NCBI RefSeq assembly: GCF_000235425.2
Contig: NZ_KI912266.1
Coordinates: forward strand, 3,167,671-3,231,670
DNA: 64,000 nt
From: Pseudofrankia saprophytica
Lineage (GTDB): Bacteria; Actinomycetota; Actinomycetes; Frankiales; Frankiaceae
Direction of reading: 5' to 3'
Below the pieces are notes generated by a model. That model saw only the letters and a program-made list of their open reading frames with translations. It had not been told where the DNA came from and made no database searches. Below, piece after piece: positions 35,176 through 44,400 of this stretch (position 1 is its first letter; the number at the start of each line of letters is the position of its first letter). A program made the translations under genes and the position numbers.

Positions 35176-35799
35176 TCAGCGGGTGTCCGCGCGGAGCACG
35201 GCCAGGCGCGAGTCGACCTCGTCGGCGGTGGCGTGGCCGCGGGCCAGGGTGGTGACGCGCTCGCCGTCAACGGCGAGCAGGGTCGGGAAACTGGTGACGT
35301 CCAGCGCGGCGGCGCGGCGGAAGTCCGCCTCGGCCGCGGCCTCTGCCTCGGGTGCCTGGAAGGCGGCGACGACGGCGGCGGCGTCCAGCCCGGCCGTCTC
35401 GGCGACCCCCCTGTAGGTGGCCGGATCGGACAGACTGCGCCCGTCGACATAGAAGGCCCGCTGAAGCGTCGCCGCGAGTTCCAGCGCCCGTCCGGGGGCG
35501 GCCTGGCGTAGCGCGGCCACGCCACGGGCGGCGGCCTCGGAGTCCATGACGAAGGAACCGTCAGCGATCAGCCGGTCGTAGGCGTCCGCGAACTCCGCTC
35601 CGGTCAGCTCGCCGATCTTGGCGTTCGCGCCCTGCACGTATCCGAACGCCCGGATCGGTACCCGACGCTCCCCGGTGAACAGGCCACCCGAGACGACCTC
35701 CACCGACAGCCCCGGATGGCGGGAGACGACTTCGCGCACTGTCTCGGAGAACCCGTGCGACCAGCCACAGTAGGCATCGAAAACGTAGACGAGCTTCAT
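35176..35799 (-). CDS. DsbA-family (2-hydroxychromene-isomerase-like) oxidoreductase
   Basis: A 207-residue DsbA-like thioredoxin-fold protein with the active-site segment DAYCGWSHGF (single Cys, CGWS), SGGLFTGERRVPIRAFGYVQG, DGSFVMDSEAAARGVAALR and a cis-Pro region TSFPTLLAVDG. The lone Cys argues against a classical disulfide exchange role. It opens the operon with MBL-fold and two SnoaL genes and lies downstream of a MarR gene on the same strand. Confidence 0.88.
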   Translation of the reverse strand: MKLVYVFDAYCGWSHGFSETVREVVSRHPGLSVEVVSGGLFTGERRVPIRAFGYVQGANAKIGELTGAEFADAYDRLIADGSFVMDSEAAARGVAALRQAAPGRALELAATLQRAFYVDGRSLSDPATYRGVAETAGLDAAAVVAAFQAPEAEAAAEADFRRAAALDVTSFPTLLAVDGERVTTLARGHATADEVDSRLAVLRADTR

Positions 35800-35848
35800 C
35801 GAAGACCTCGACAGCCATGTCGACGCCCGCCCGATGCGGGCGATCTAC

Positions 35849-35879
35849 CTGACGGAACAGTAACTGACTCGTCAGATAT
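35849..35879 (-). promoter_or_regulatory. Conserved MarR-DsbA intergenic element, copy 2
   Basis: On the minus strand it has CTGACGAGTCAG (35864-35875) then TACTGTTC, the counterpart of the block at 31236-31266. It sits 50 bp before the intact DsbA-like gene, a fitting place for a MarR operator over its promoter. Confidence 0.75.
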
Positions 35880-35945
35880 TTCCCCATTTGTATGACCTAG
35901 GCCACATGGCGCCTCCAGTAGGGGCGCCGCCGCGCGGGCCGGGGC

Positions 35946-36440
35946 TCAGGGCAGGCGCGGCAGCATGTCCCGCGCCGCATGGCTGAGAACGCGGAGGTCC
36001 TCCGCGAACCGCTCGCGGTCCGCTACGGGCAGTGGCTCCAGGAAGCACCGCCTGATGTTCTCCACATGCATCCGCGACGCACGGACCGCGGTCTCCTCAC
36101 CCAGCGGGGTAAGCCGAACCAGCCGCCCGCGCCGGTCACCCGGAGCTTGCGCGCGTTCGACAAGCCCAGCCGCCTCCATGCGGGCCACCAGCCGCGTCAC
36201 ACCACCCGTCGTCAACACCTGCTCCTGGGCAACAGACCGCATCGACAGCCCCGGGCTACCCGCACGCCCCAGAATCAGCAGCACCTCGAACATCAGATGG
36301 CCGATCCCGCACTCCTCCTCCAGCGCGCGCCCGAGCAGGTACCCCAGCCGGTTAGCCGCCCCCTGCAACCGCCTGAAAGCCAGGACGAGCTCGTCATTCG
36401 CGGCCTCCTGCGCCGTCGAGATCCCCATCCGCTCATCCAC
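35946..36440 (-). CDS. MarR-family regulator, copy 2
   Basis: A 164-residue paralogue of the protein at 30676-31170 with the same helices and wing (DRRGRLVRLTPLGEE). The GTG at 36440 was chosen because it aligns with the GTG of copy 1 and gives equal length; an ATG at 36428 is an alternative. The gene is upstream of the DsbA-like operon on the same strand, so it probably regulates that operon and responds to a phenolic or oxidative signal, as many MarR proteins do. Confidence 0.87.
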   Translation of the reverse strand: MDERMGISTAQEAANDELVLAFRRLQGAANRLGYLLGRALEEECGIGHLMFEVLLILGRAGSPGLSMRSVAQEQVLTTGGVTRLVARMEAAGLVERAQAPGDRRGRLVRLTPLGEETAVRASRMHVENIRRCFLEPLPVADRERFAEDLRVLSHAARDMLPRLP

Positions 36441-36976
36441 GGGCCCACTGCCCACGTCATCGCCACCGGCGCCCACACACCGATCATGCCGCGCACGCCG
36501 ACCAGTGAGCGGGCCATCCCTCCCTGCCCCGCACACTGCGCACGCAGCGCGCCTGACCATACGGACTTGCCGCAGGTCACGACCCGCGCCAGAGTTCCCC
36601 GACGACCAGCCTGGGCCCGGCAGGGCGGTTCGTCGTCTCCGCAGCGCGGGGTCACCGCGCTCGCGCCCGCGCGTTGCGGGGTTGTGGTTGTCCTCAACGC
36701 GGCCGGGAAGATCTCCAGCGGGCAGCCCGGGGGCATCACAGCAACAGGACACGAGTTCCTCGCGTGAGCAGATCAATCGACGACGCAGGCCTGGCGCGGC
36801 GCTCGCGGCCCATCAGCACACCGATCCCAACCATGGCGCCGTCCCGGGCAGCCACAGCGCGGGCGCCCCCGGACCCTCGACACACCGGACTCAACAGGCT
36901 GCTTGCCTAATGAACCGACGGGAGGTTGAACCAGCCATCGGCGAATCCTGTACCGGATCGATGCGCGAGCAGAACC
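36441..36976. other. Stretch without a supported gene
   Basis: About 530 bp upstream of MarR copy 2. Open frames exist on both strands but have biased composition, and none shows a family motif. Confidence 0.4.
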
Positions 36977-37084
36977 GCGCCGTTCGGGCCGGTGGACCGG
37001 TCGGTGACCGGATGGCGGGGGGTGGCCGCGGTCGCCGAGCTGGTCGACCGGCTCGGGGTTGTCGAGGCGCTGCGGCCTGTCTGA
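36977..37084 (+). pseudogene. Possible IS1380-like transposase N-terminal fragment
   Basis: 35 residues, GPVDRSVTGWRGVAAVAELVDRLGVVEAL, resemble the N terminus of IS1380-type transposases, then a stop. The fragment is short and the family call is from memory of that motif only. Confidence 0.4.
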
Positions 37085-37104
37085 TGCTGGTCGAGCTGCT
37101 GCTC

Positions 37105-37568
37105 ATGGCACATGTTCTGGTTCTGGAACGCGCCGCCGGCCTGGACCGGCACCTTGCCGGGCTCCTGCTGCTGAGCCCGATGCTCGATGACCGCATGCAG
37201 GCCCCGTCGTCCCACCTCACGGGCGACCTTCTATGGAGCCGGACCAGCAACCAGACCGGTTGGCGCATGCTGCTCGGAGATCGCGCCGGCGCCGACGGCG
37301 TCTCCAGCTACGCCGCTCCCGGCCGCGCGACCGACCTGTCCGGTCTCCCCCCGACCTTCATCGGCGTCGGCTCCGTCGAGCTCTTCCGCGACGGGGACGT
37401 CGCCTTCGCCTCCACCATCTGGGCCAGCGGTGGCGACGCCGAACTGCACGTCTGGCCCGGCGGCTTCCACGGCATCGAGGACATGGCACCCCACTCCGCG
37501 CTCGCACCGACGCCTTCACGGCACGTGACCGCTGGCTAACTCACGTCCTTGGCAGCCCGCGCCGGTGA
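37105..37568 (+). pseudogene. C-terminal part of an alpha/beta-hydrolase (esterase/lipase, HSL type)
   Basis: Reads GLLLLSPMLDDR, SSHLTGDLLWSRTSNQTGWRMLL, PGRATDLSGLPPTFIGVGSVELFRDGD and HVWPGGFHGIE; the latter two carry the Asp region and the catalytic His. The nucleophile GDSAGG half is missing, and near 37505 the ending switches frame to FTARDRWLTHVLG. It is truncated at the transposase fragment and frameshifted. Confidence 0.7.
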
Positions 37569-37754
37569 CCGTCCCGAACGGGCCCCATGAAGGCGATCAG
37601 GCCGAAAACACCCACGCGGATGCGTCGCCCCGCGAGCGGGGCATGGGCCCGCCGCGGTTCTCGGAGCTGAAGGCGAAGCGGGCGTCCCCGGCACCCCTGG
37701 AACCGGCCCCGCTCACCCACCCAGGCGATCGCGCCGCCCGACGGCGGCGATAGG

Positions 37755-37786
37755 ATACATCTGTTCCTTTGGAAGCACATGTGTAT
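37755..37786. promoter_or_regulatory. Inverted repeat before the TetR gene, probable autoregulatory site
   Basis: An imperfect inverted repeat centred on TGTTCC-TTT-GGAAGCA with outer arms ATACAT and GTGTAT. It ends nine bases before the GTG of the TetR gene, so binding would block its promoter. The very short distance suggests a leaderless or short-leader transcript. Confidence 0.5.
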
Positions 37787-37795
37787 TATTGAGAC

Positions 37796-38407
37796 GTGCG
37801 ACCTGAGCCGTCGCGGGAGCCCCGCACCCAGGACCGAAGGGTGCTGCGGTCGCGCTCGGCCCTGTTCGCGGCCGCCGTGCGCCTGGTCTCCGAGCGCGGC
37901 ACGGCGGACGTCCCCGTCACCGACCTCGCCGAGGCGGCGGACGTGACCCGGAAAGTGATCTACACGCAGTTCGGCGATCGTGAGTCGCTTCTCGTGGAAG
38001 CAGCGGTGGACCTGGTCAATCGGGAGCTCTTTCCGCGGCTCGAGGACGGCGCTGAGGCTGAAGGGCTGGGGGCGCTGGCGGTGGCGCGGCACTTCGCTCG
38101 GTACCGGTCGTTTTATCGCCCGATGCTTTCCGGGTCGTGCGCGTTCGCCATGACCAGGGCGTTGAACAGCGCGTTCAGCTCATTCCAGGGACCGGCCATG
38201 CGGAGGCTGTTCGGCGAGTTGGACCAGGACGCAGTGGACGACCTGGCGGCGTTTTTCATGGGTGGGACGGCGGCGATCGTCAACGACTGGTTGTTCTACG
38301 GTGCAGACCCCCTCGATCCCGAGGAGTTGGCGGACCGCATGCTCCGCCTCGTATCGGTCCTCACCGGTGGCCAACATCCCCGAGCAGACCGAGGTCGCGT
38401 TCGATGA
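37796..38407 (+). CDS. TetR-family transcriptional regulator
   Basis: A 203-residue TetR protein: an N-terminal HTH (LFAAAVRLVSERGTADVPVTDLAEAADVTRKVIYTQFGDRESLLVEA, about 23-68) and a helical ligand domain. A GTG start lies just downstream of an inverted repeat. The gene 240 bp downstream encodes a secreted hydrolase-like protein and is a candidate target. The intervening bases hold no gene. Confidence 0.9.
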   Translation: MRPEPSREPRTQDRRVLRSRSALFAAAVRLVSERGTADVPVTDLAEAADVTRKVIYTQFGDRESLLVEAAVDLVNRELFPRLEDGAEAEGLGALAVARHFARYRSFYRPMLSGSCAFAMTRALNSAFSSFQGPAMRRLFGELDQDAVDDLAAFFMGGTAAIVNDWLFYGADPLDPEELADRMLRLVSVLTGGQHPRADRGRVR

Positions 38408-38647
38408 ACCAGACGGCCGGGCCGTCTTTCCGCGCCTACGCATGGAAGGCCTTCCCGCCGCCGACCCGGGATCTGGTCATCGAATGTGATCTGCGAATGC
38501 CGATCTGCGGTGGGTCGAGTCGCGATATCCATCTAGCCCGGCAACCGGACTAACCCTTCCGAGCAGGTCTAGTTGGCCGTCCAATCCGCCAGCTGGTCAT
38601 GATGCCAATGTCGGTGAACGTCAGGAAACAATGGAGGCTTGACCACA

Positions 38648-40159
38648 ATGCGACGTGAGAATACGGCCAGAAACCGTAGGGTTGTGACGGGTCGGCATCT
38701 TTTGGTGATTATCGGTTCGCTCACCGTTGCCGCGTTGGGATCGGCTTGTTCCGGCGGCTCGGACGCAACGCCGGAAACGTCCGCGACAACCCCGCCCCGA
38801 CCCGCGGGACCGGCTGCCGACTTACACGAACTCAGCGGCGGAAAAGGCGTCAACATGGGTGCCTCGACGACGGTCGTCAACCTGACCGGCACCGGGTACG
38901 TCGAGGACGAGTACGTCGCGTCAGGGACGGCGACGTCGTACAACCCGCAGGGCGCGCTCGCTCCCGACGGCCGTTGGACGTTCCAACCCGGCAGCACCGC
39001 CGCGTACAGCACCCGAGTGCTCGTCCGGCGACCGGCCGCGGGCAAGTTCAGCGGCACCGTCGTCGTCGAGTGGTTGAACGTCAGCGGCGGGGCCGACTCG
39101 GACGCCATGTGGGCCAACACGCACGAGGAGCTGATGCGCCGGGGCGACGCGTGGGTGGGCGTCTCGGCGCAGCGTATCGGCGTCATGGGCGGATCCGCGC
39201 TCGTCTCGGCCGGTGGAGCCCCCGCCTCGAGTGGACTGGTGGGCGCGGACCCCGCGCGGTACGGCTCGCTCGACCAACCCGGCGACGGGTACTCCTTCGA
39301 CATCTTCACCCAGGCCGCACGCGCGGTACGCGGCGGCGGCATGGCGACAGGCGGCCTGAAGCCGCGGCACGTGCTCGCGGCCGGCCAATCCCAGTCGGCG
39401 TACGCGCTCGTCACCTACATCAACGGAGTGCAACCCCTCACCCGCGCGTTCGACGGTTTCCTCGTCCTGAGCCGTGGCGCCGGCGCCCTGCCGCTCGTCG
39501 CGCCCGGCCAGCCCGCCAGCCTCGCCGACCGCCCTGCGCAATCACCGACAGTCATCCGGACCGACACCGACGTACCTGTACTCGAGGCCCAGGCCGAGGG
39601 CGACCTCACCGTCGTGCTGAACTCCCTCAGCTCGCGCCAGCCCGACAGCGACCGGTTCCGCCTCTGGGAGGTCGCTGGTGCCGCGCACGCGGACGCGCAC
39701 ACACTCGGCCCGTTCGTGAGCGCGATCGACTGCGGGGCGCCGCTCAACAACGCCCCCATGCACCTCGTCGTGAAGGCGGCACTGCACGCCCTCGAGAACT
39801 GGGTCTCCGCGGGGACACGACCTGCCACCGCACCGCGGATCGAGGTCACACCGGACAGCCCGCCGCAGATCGGGCGCGACGCCAACGGCATCGCCCGGGG
39901 CGGCGTGCGCACCCCGCCCGTGGATGTGCCGGTCGCCGTGCTTTCAGGCAAGCCCGGGCCGAGCGGATCGCCGATCTGCCAGCTGTTCGGCTCGACGATT
40001 CCGCTGCCCGCCGAGCGACTCGCGGCTCTCTACCCGTCCCGTGACGCCTACCTTCGGCAGTACACAACGGCGGTCGACAGCACGATCAAAGCCGGATTCG
40101 TCCTCGAGGCAGACCGCGCCGCGCTGCTCGCCTTCGCGCAACCATCAGACATCAAGTGA
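38648..40159 (+). CDS. Exported alpha/beta-hydrolase-domain protein
   Basis: A 503-residue protein with a Sec-type signal ending GSACSGGSD, probably a lipoprotein although the lipobox is not ideal. The mature part has VVVEWLNVSGG, QRIGVMGG, YSFDIFTQAARAV and AAGQSQSAYALVTYINGV, where GQSQSA resembles a nucleophile elbow, as in the large function-unknown alpha/beta-hydrolase-domain family. AHADAHTLG may supply the His. GGAGG lies 10 bases before the ATG at 38648. The substrate is unknown. Confidence 0.8.
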   Translation: MRRENTARNRRVVTGRHLLVIIGSLTVAALGSACSGGSDATPETSATTPPRPAGPAADLHELSGGKGVNMGASTTVVNLTGTGYVEDEYVASGTATSYNPQGALAPDGRWTFQPGSTAAYSTRVLVRRPAAGKFSGTVVVEWLNVSGGADSDAMWANTHEELMRRGDAWVGVSAQRIGVMGGSALVSAGGAPASSGLVGADPARYGSLDQPGDGYSFDIFTQAARAVRGGGMATGGLKPRHVLAAGQSQSAYALVTYINGVQPLTRAFDGFLVLSRGAGALPLVAPGQPASLADRPAQSPTVIRTDTDVPVLEAQAEGDLTVVLNSLSSRQPDSDRFRLWEVAGAAHADAHTLGPFVSAIDCGAPLNNAPMHLVVKAALHALENWVSAGTRPATAPRIEVTPDSPPQIGRDANGIARGGVRTPPVDVPVAVLSGKPGPSGSPICQLFGSTIPLPAERLAALYPSRDAYLRQYTTAVDSTIKAGFVLEADRAALLAFAQPSDIK

Positions 40160-40544
40160 AACTTGGCGCCGCCGACGTCGTCATTGCCTGCTTGGGAGCT
40201 GGTTGGCTATGCCGTCGAGGCTGTGGGTGAGGTCGGCGGCCTGATCTACTCCGGAGCCCGACATGGTCGTTACGACTGCCGCGACCTACACGAGCGACAT
40301 GACTGGCGACAGCGCCAGCAACCAGCCGATCTGGTTCAGCCGGGGCGGCGTTTCAATCTCTACGAGTAGCACGATGGTCTCCCTTGGTTGTATGCGGTGC
40401 GCGGTTCACGCTGATGGCGTGGCGTCCCTGATCGGTTCCGCGCCTGGTCAGGCGGTTCCCCGGCCACGTCCCCGACGTATGCGGAAGGTCCGTCGTGTGG
40501 CTGCTGGTGGGCTGGGTTCAGCTTCCGGTGCTGGTGGTCAGGGC

Positions 40545-40918
40545 GGTGGATGTCCGTCACCGGATCGGTGGATGAGGTCCGGCTGCGCCAGGCGACGTGC
40601 CCGTCGGGGCGGACGAGGACCGCGCCGTCGGGCGCGACGCCATAGAGGCCCGGCCAGTTCGGCTCGGGGATGACATGGCTGTCGACGGGTGCCCTGGTGG
40701 CGTGGGCGGCGGCGGCGCGCCAGGCGTGGCCGGGTTCGGCGGTCAGCAGGACGAAGCGCTGGTCGAACAGGTCGATGGTGGACGTGCCGTCGGCCAGCCA
40801 CAGATGGGGCGCCCGGCAGCCGGGTGCGGCGGTCGGCTGGTAGTCGGCGCCGGGCGGGTCGGCGTCGGGGCTGCCGTCGTCGACGACGACCGGTGACGTG
40901 TACTGGTAGCCCATGTCG
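40545..40918 (-). pseudogene. C-terminal domain of an FAD aromatic monooxygenase, cut by an IS
   Basis: About 120 residues, MGYQYTSPVVVDDG, GCRAPHLWLADGTSTIDLF, FVLLTAEPGHAWRAAA and LVRPDGHVAWR, are the thioredoxin-like C-terminal domain of PheA/TfdB-type FAD hydroxylases. The upstream part is missing exactly at the left end of the IS at 40919. The remainder of the gene is not found on the far side of the element, so a deletion accompanied or followed insertion. The bases 40160-40544 hold no supported gene. Confidence 0.75.
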
Positions 40919-42088
40919 TGAAGGGTGCAAGTGTGCGATTTCACCGGTCGGAGCCTTGATCATGCGGCTCGTTGGTATTCGTGGAGGAGGCCGCCGAGGC
41001 GGTCGATGCGTCTGATCGGGCCAGCCGGATCGCCGGTCGAGGTCTGCGCGGTGGGGGTGTCGAGGTCGATGCCTCGGTGAGGTCGAGCGGTGTTGTAGTG
41101 CTTGACGTAGGTCGACAGAACCTGGTCGGCGTGGCGCCGGTTCCAGATCAAGTTCCAGTCCAGGCGCTCGGCGCGGACGGCGCGGATCCAGCGTTCGGCG
41201 AAGGCGTTCGCCCGCGGCGCCTGGACCGGCGTCCTGAGGATCCGAATGCCCTCGTCGGTAAAGACCTCGTCGAAGCCGGCGACGAGCTTGGCATCCCGGT
41301 CGCGGATCAGGAACCTGTACGGCCCGCCGTGACTGTCGGCGAGCTGGTAGGTCAGGTTTCTGGCTTGCTGGGTGACCCAGGCGGCGGTGGGGTGTTCGGT
41401 GACGCCGGCGAGCCAGACGTGGCGGCGGTCGAGTCCGATGAAGAACAGCACGTAGAGCCTGGCCAGGGTCACGGTGTCGATCGTGAGGAAGTCGCAGGCC
41501 AGCGCGCCGTGGGCCTGAGCACGCAGGAACTGCGACCAACTCGGCCCTGCGCCACGGCGGGGTGCCGGGCCCAGGCCGTGGCGGCGCAGGAGATTGCGCA
41601 CCGAGGTGGCCGAGACCCGGACGTGGAGCTTGTGGCATTCCCCGACGATGCGGACGTAGCCCATCGCGGGTTCTCCCGGGCCAGGCGCAGCACCAGCTGC
41701 ACCGTCGCCTCCTGCAGCCGGCGGCCCCGACGCGTCGGCGGATAGGTCCACCGGCGCCGGACCAGCTCGCGATGCCAACGCAGCAGCGTCGCGGGGGTCA
41801 CGAGGAACACCGACCAGCGCGGCCGGGGCAGGAACCGAGCCAGGCTGGCCAGCAGCATCCGATCGGACGAGGAGTACCGCGGCCGGGCGACTTGCTGGCG
41901 CAGCACTGCCAGCTGGTGGCGCAGGACGGCGATCTCAACGTCCTTCTCGTCCGGCCGACCACCGAGACCGGCCGCGCTGAGCAGCCTACGGATCAGCAGG
42001 AACACGACCGTCGACACCGTGTCCGCCATGATCCCTGACGTGCGGTTCGCCCAGCTCAGCGCCCCTGACCGTCCACTTGCACCCCACA
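40919..42088. mobile_element. IS element of about 1.17 kb with imperfect inverted ends
   Basis: Left end TGAAGGGTGCAAGTG (40919-40933) and right end, read on the minus strand, TGTGGGGTGCAAGTG (42074-42088), 13 of 15 identical. Inside is one minus-strand integrase-core transposase gene. No target duplication could be recognised. A solo copy of the right end occurs at 375-406. The left flank is a truncated monooxygenase and the right flank a group II intron remnant. Confidence 0.75.
40960..42029 (-). pseudogene. Integrase-core (rve) transposase with one frameshift
   Basis: N-terminal frame MADTVSTVVFLLIRRLLSAAG, VEIAVLRHQLAVLRRQ-like and LLRWHRELVRRRW, ending at ARENPRW. The rest is in another frame from GYVRIVGECHKL through ACDFLTIDTVTL (first Asp), DRDAKL and EVFTDEGIRI, to NAFAERWIRAVRAE (Glu) and STYVKHYNTARPHRGI. 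One G is missing near 41661 (TGGGCTAC where TGGGGCTAC is expected). The DDE core is otherwise intact, so the inactivation looks recent, or it is a sequencing error. Confidence 0.85.
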
Positions 42089-42089
42089 G

Positions 42090-42395
42090 GCCAAGAGCGC
42101 GGAGGTCCGCTCCTGGCGGATCCACCGGCGCACCGGGCAGACGCTGGACGACCTCGCGCAAGCCATCAACCCGATGGTGCGAGGTTGGATGAACTACTGG
42201 GGCCGGTTCAACCGGCTGGAGATGTTCCCGCTTCTCAAACGCATCAACGCCTACGTGGTGCGATGGGCCCGCAGGAAATACAAACGGCTTCGCGCGTTCA
42301 AGTCTGCCATGGCATGGTGGCAGGCGGTCACCCACCGGTGCCGCACGCTATTCGTGCACTGGGTTTGGACACGCAACTTCTGGATGGCTGGATGA
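42090..42395 (+). pseudogene. Maturase tail of a second group II intron protein
   Basis: About 100 residues, KSAEVRSWRIHRRTGQTL, AQAINPMVRGWMNYWGRF, FPLLKRINAYVVRWARRKYK and WVWTRNFW, match the maturase (domain X) end of bacterial group II intron reverse transcriptases. It begins right at the IS end, so the IS inserted into or beside the intron. Unlike the remnant at 29920 it has no HNH domain. Confidence 0.8.
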
Positions 42396-42398
42396 GAA

Positions 42399-42473
42399 GA
42401 GCGGAGTGAGGGGAGACCCTCACGCTCCGTTCCGTGGGAGCCGGGGAGTGAAAACCTCCCCGGCCACCCGACC
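42399..42473 (+). mobile_element. Group II intron domains V and VI
   Basis: 42399-42432 is a 34-nt domain V: GAGCGGAGTGAGG pairs with CCTCACGCTCCGTTC around the tip GGAGACC. It is followed by a GCCGGGGAG...CTCCCCGGC hairpin typical of domain VI. With the maturase tail it marks the 3-prime end of the intron. Confidence 0.72.
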
Positions 42474-42568
42474 ATTCTTGCTGTCGTTGCGGCCCTTGCT
42501 GGCCTGCGCTTCCACAGCTGTTCTCACGGGTCTGTCGGCGGTGGGCATCTCACTGGTTCGTCATTTCC

Positions 42569-43702
42569 CTACCAGGCAGAGCGAGAGGCCCTCGGCGCGG
42601 GGCCTGCGATCATCGACGTGAGCACGTCGTCCGCGCTTGGCATCGTGTCGATCTCCTTCTGCACGGCGCGGGCCGCCGCCGCGTACCGCGGGTCGCCGAG
42701 CAGCTGACCTACTGCTTCGGTGATCGCGAGCGGGGTCACCACAGAGTCGTCGAGCGTGAGCGCGACACCCGCCCGCTGCGCGGCCGCGCCGTTGTCGAAC
42801 TGGTCAGCGCCCTGGGGCAGCACGAGCTGGGGCAGGCCGTGTGCCAGCGTGCCGAGCAGGATCCCGGCGCCGCCCTGGGAGACGACGAGGTCGCAGCGGG
42901 GCAGTAGGAGCGCATGCGGGAGGTAACGCTCGACGAGGACGTGCGGCGGCTGTGAGCCGAAACGATCGGGAGCCACGTCGGGGCCGACGGTGACGACGAG
43001 GTTGACCGGCAGCTCGCGCAGCCCGGCGATGGCCGCCTCCAGCACTCCGGGTCGACGCTGGTGGAACACCGTGCCAAGAGTGAGGTGCAGGGTGCGCTCG
43101 TACGGCAGCGCCATGAGTGCCTCGGGTAGCCGCTCGCCCGGCGCGGGCTCGCCGACACCGGGGCGCAGCGGCTGCACCCTGCGCTCCGACGCCCTGCGCT
43201 CCGACCTGGTCGGTGGCTGCAGGGTCGGTGGGCAGATGGACAGGTAGACCGCGCCGCGATGTGCGTCGGCGAGGTCGGGCACGTCCCACTGCCTTCCGAG
43301 CTCGTCGATGCTCGCGGCAAACATCTCCCAGTCGCCGGCCGCGGCGATTCCCAGCCCGTGCACGACGTGACGGGAGTCGCCGCGAGCCGCGGCGATGGCC
43401 CCGGCGAACTCCAGTTCCTCGGACACGATGAGGTCCGGGCCCCACGCGGCGGCCAGGGGGAGCAGGTCGACGGCGCGCTGGCTGGCGGTGTGCCAGAAAT
43501 ACGCCGGCGAGCTGGGTGTCCCCGCCTCGACGGACGTGGGCCCGACCGACCAGGCCGTCAGACCGCGACGTGCGATGTGTTCCCCGAAGTCGGCGCCAGT
43601 GGCGACGGCAACCTCGTGCCCGGCGCGCTGCGCGGCCAGCGCGAGTGGAAGCACAGTGTTGACGTGGCCGAAGAAGGGGCAGGCGGTGAACAGGATCCGC
43701 AT
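42569..43702 (-). CDS. UDP-glycosyltransferase-type (MGT, GT1) glycosyltransferase
   Basis: A 377-residue GT-B enzyme. MRILFTACPFFGHVNTVLPLA is the acceptor-domain start with the catalytic His; the donor-binding block is VVSQGGAGILLGTLAHGLPQLVLPQGADQFDNG (about 292-324) with the H-G-x-P and D-Q pair. Macrolide and natural-product glycosyltransferases share this pattern. The ATG at 43702 is preceded by AAGAG. It stands alone without sugar-biosynthesis genes, so a detoxifying or decorating role is as likely as biosynthesis. Confidence 0.88.
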   Translation of the reverse strand: MRILFTACPFFGHVNTVLPLALAAQRAGHEVAVATGADFGEHIARRGLTAWSVGPTSVEAGTPSSPAYFWHTASQRAVDLLPLAAAWGPDLIVSEELEFAGAIAAARGDSRHVVHGLGIAAAGDWEMFAASIDELGRQWDVPDLADAHRGAVYLSICPPTLQPPTRSERRASERRVQPLRPGVGEPAPGERLPEALMALPYERTLHLTLGTVFHQRRPGVLEAAIAGLRELPVNLVVTVGPDVAPDRFGSQPPHVLVERYLPHALLLPRCDLVVSQGGAGILLGTLAHGLPQLVLPQGADQFDNGAAAQRAGVALTLDDSVVTPLAITEAVGQLLGDPRYAAAARAVQKEIDTMPSADDVLTSMIAGPAPRASRSAW

Positions 43703-44400
43703 CGGCTGCTCTTTTCGCAGGTTGAGGAAGACCTTACCGGTCCGGCTCGCCCCCTGTTCACTCGACGCGGCGGGGGCACGAGCAGCTCGACGTCCTTCGA
43801 CGCCGACGAACGACCGAGCAGGACAAGCCACCCACACACCCGAACAAGATCAGACAGAGCAGACGCAGGGACACAGTCGGGCGCTGTTGCATTGAGCTGG
43901 TCCGGGGTAAGGCTCGGGCGGGCTGGTTGCGTGGTCACAGAGCCAGGGGGAGTTCGGTGAACGCTGTTGCGGGTCGGTGATGGGTTTCGGCGTCGGCACC
44001 GAGTTCGTAGTGGCGGCGGCGGAGATTCTGGGCGAAGGCGTGCCCGGCGCCGATCGCTTGGGCGGGAACTCGTCGAGCTCACGGACTTCTGCGGCCAGGA
44101 ACGCGATCCGTTCGTCTCCTGCACGCTGCCGGCCGAGCATCTCGGTGGGCACAGCTACGATCTCGGCGCCCTCGAGGCGGAACCGGGCGCGCCTGCCGTC
44201 TCCTAAGGACGGCGGGGACTGGCGCGGGACGCCGAAGGAGAAAGGCGCCGGCGGCCCATGCGGGGCCAGCGAGAACGGCAAGACGCCGCCTGGTCGGCCA
44301 CCTCCTGACGAAACGGCCACCAGCGCGCGTGCTCAACCCGCGCGCCGGTGGCCGTTCGGAGCCATTCGCCCTGGTCAGGAGACCGTACGCCAGCCGGAGA
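43703..44400. other. Stretch without a firmly supported gene
   Basis: On the minus strand a frame reading AGHAFAQNLRRRHYELGAD and FTELPLAL (about 43930-44060) has the look of the end of a DDE transposase but could not be assigned. It adjoins the sequence TGTTGCATTGAG at 43885, which is common near IS ends. Confidence 0.3.

Noticed and set aside
43930-44206. Possible transposase end or small gene
   Set aside because: Short similarity to DDE transposase tails in memory only; frames disagree and no catalytic residue is visible.
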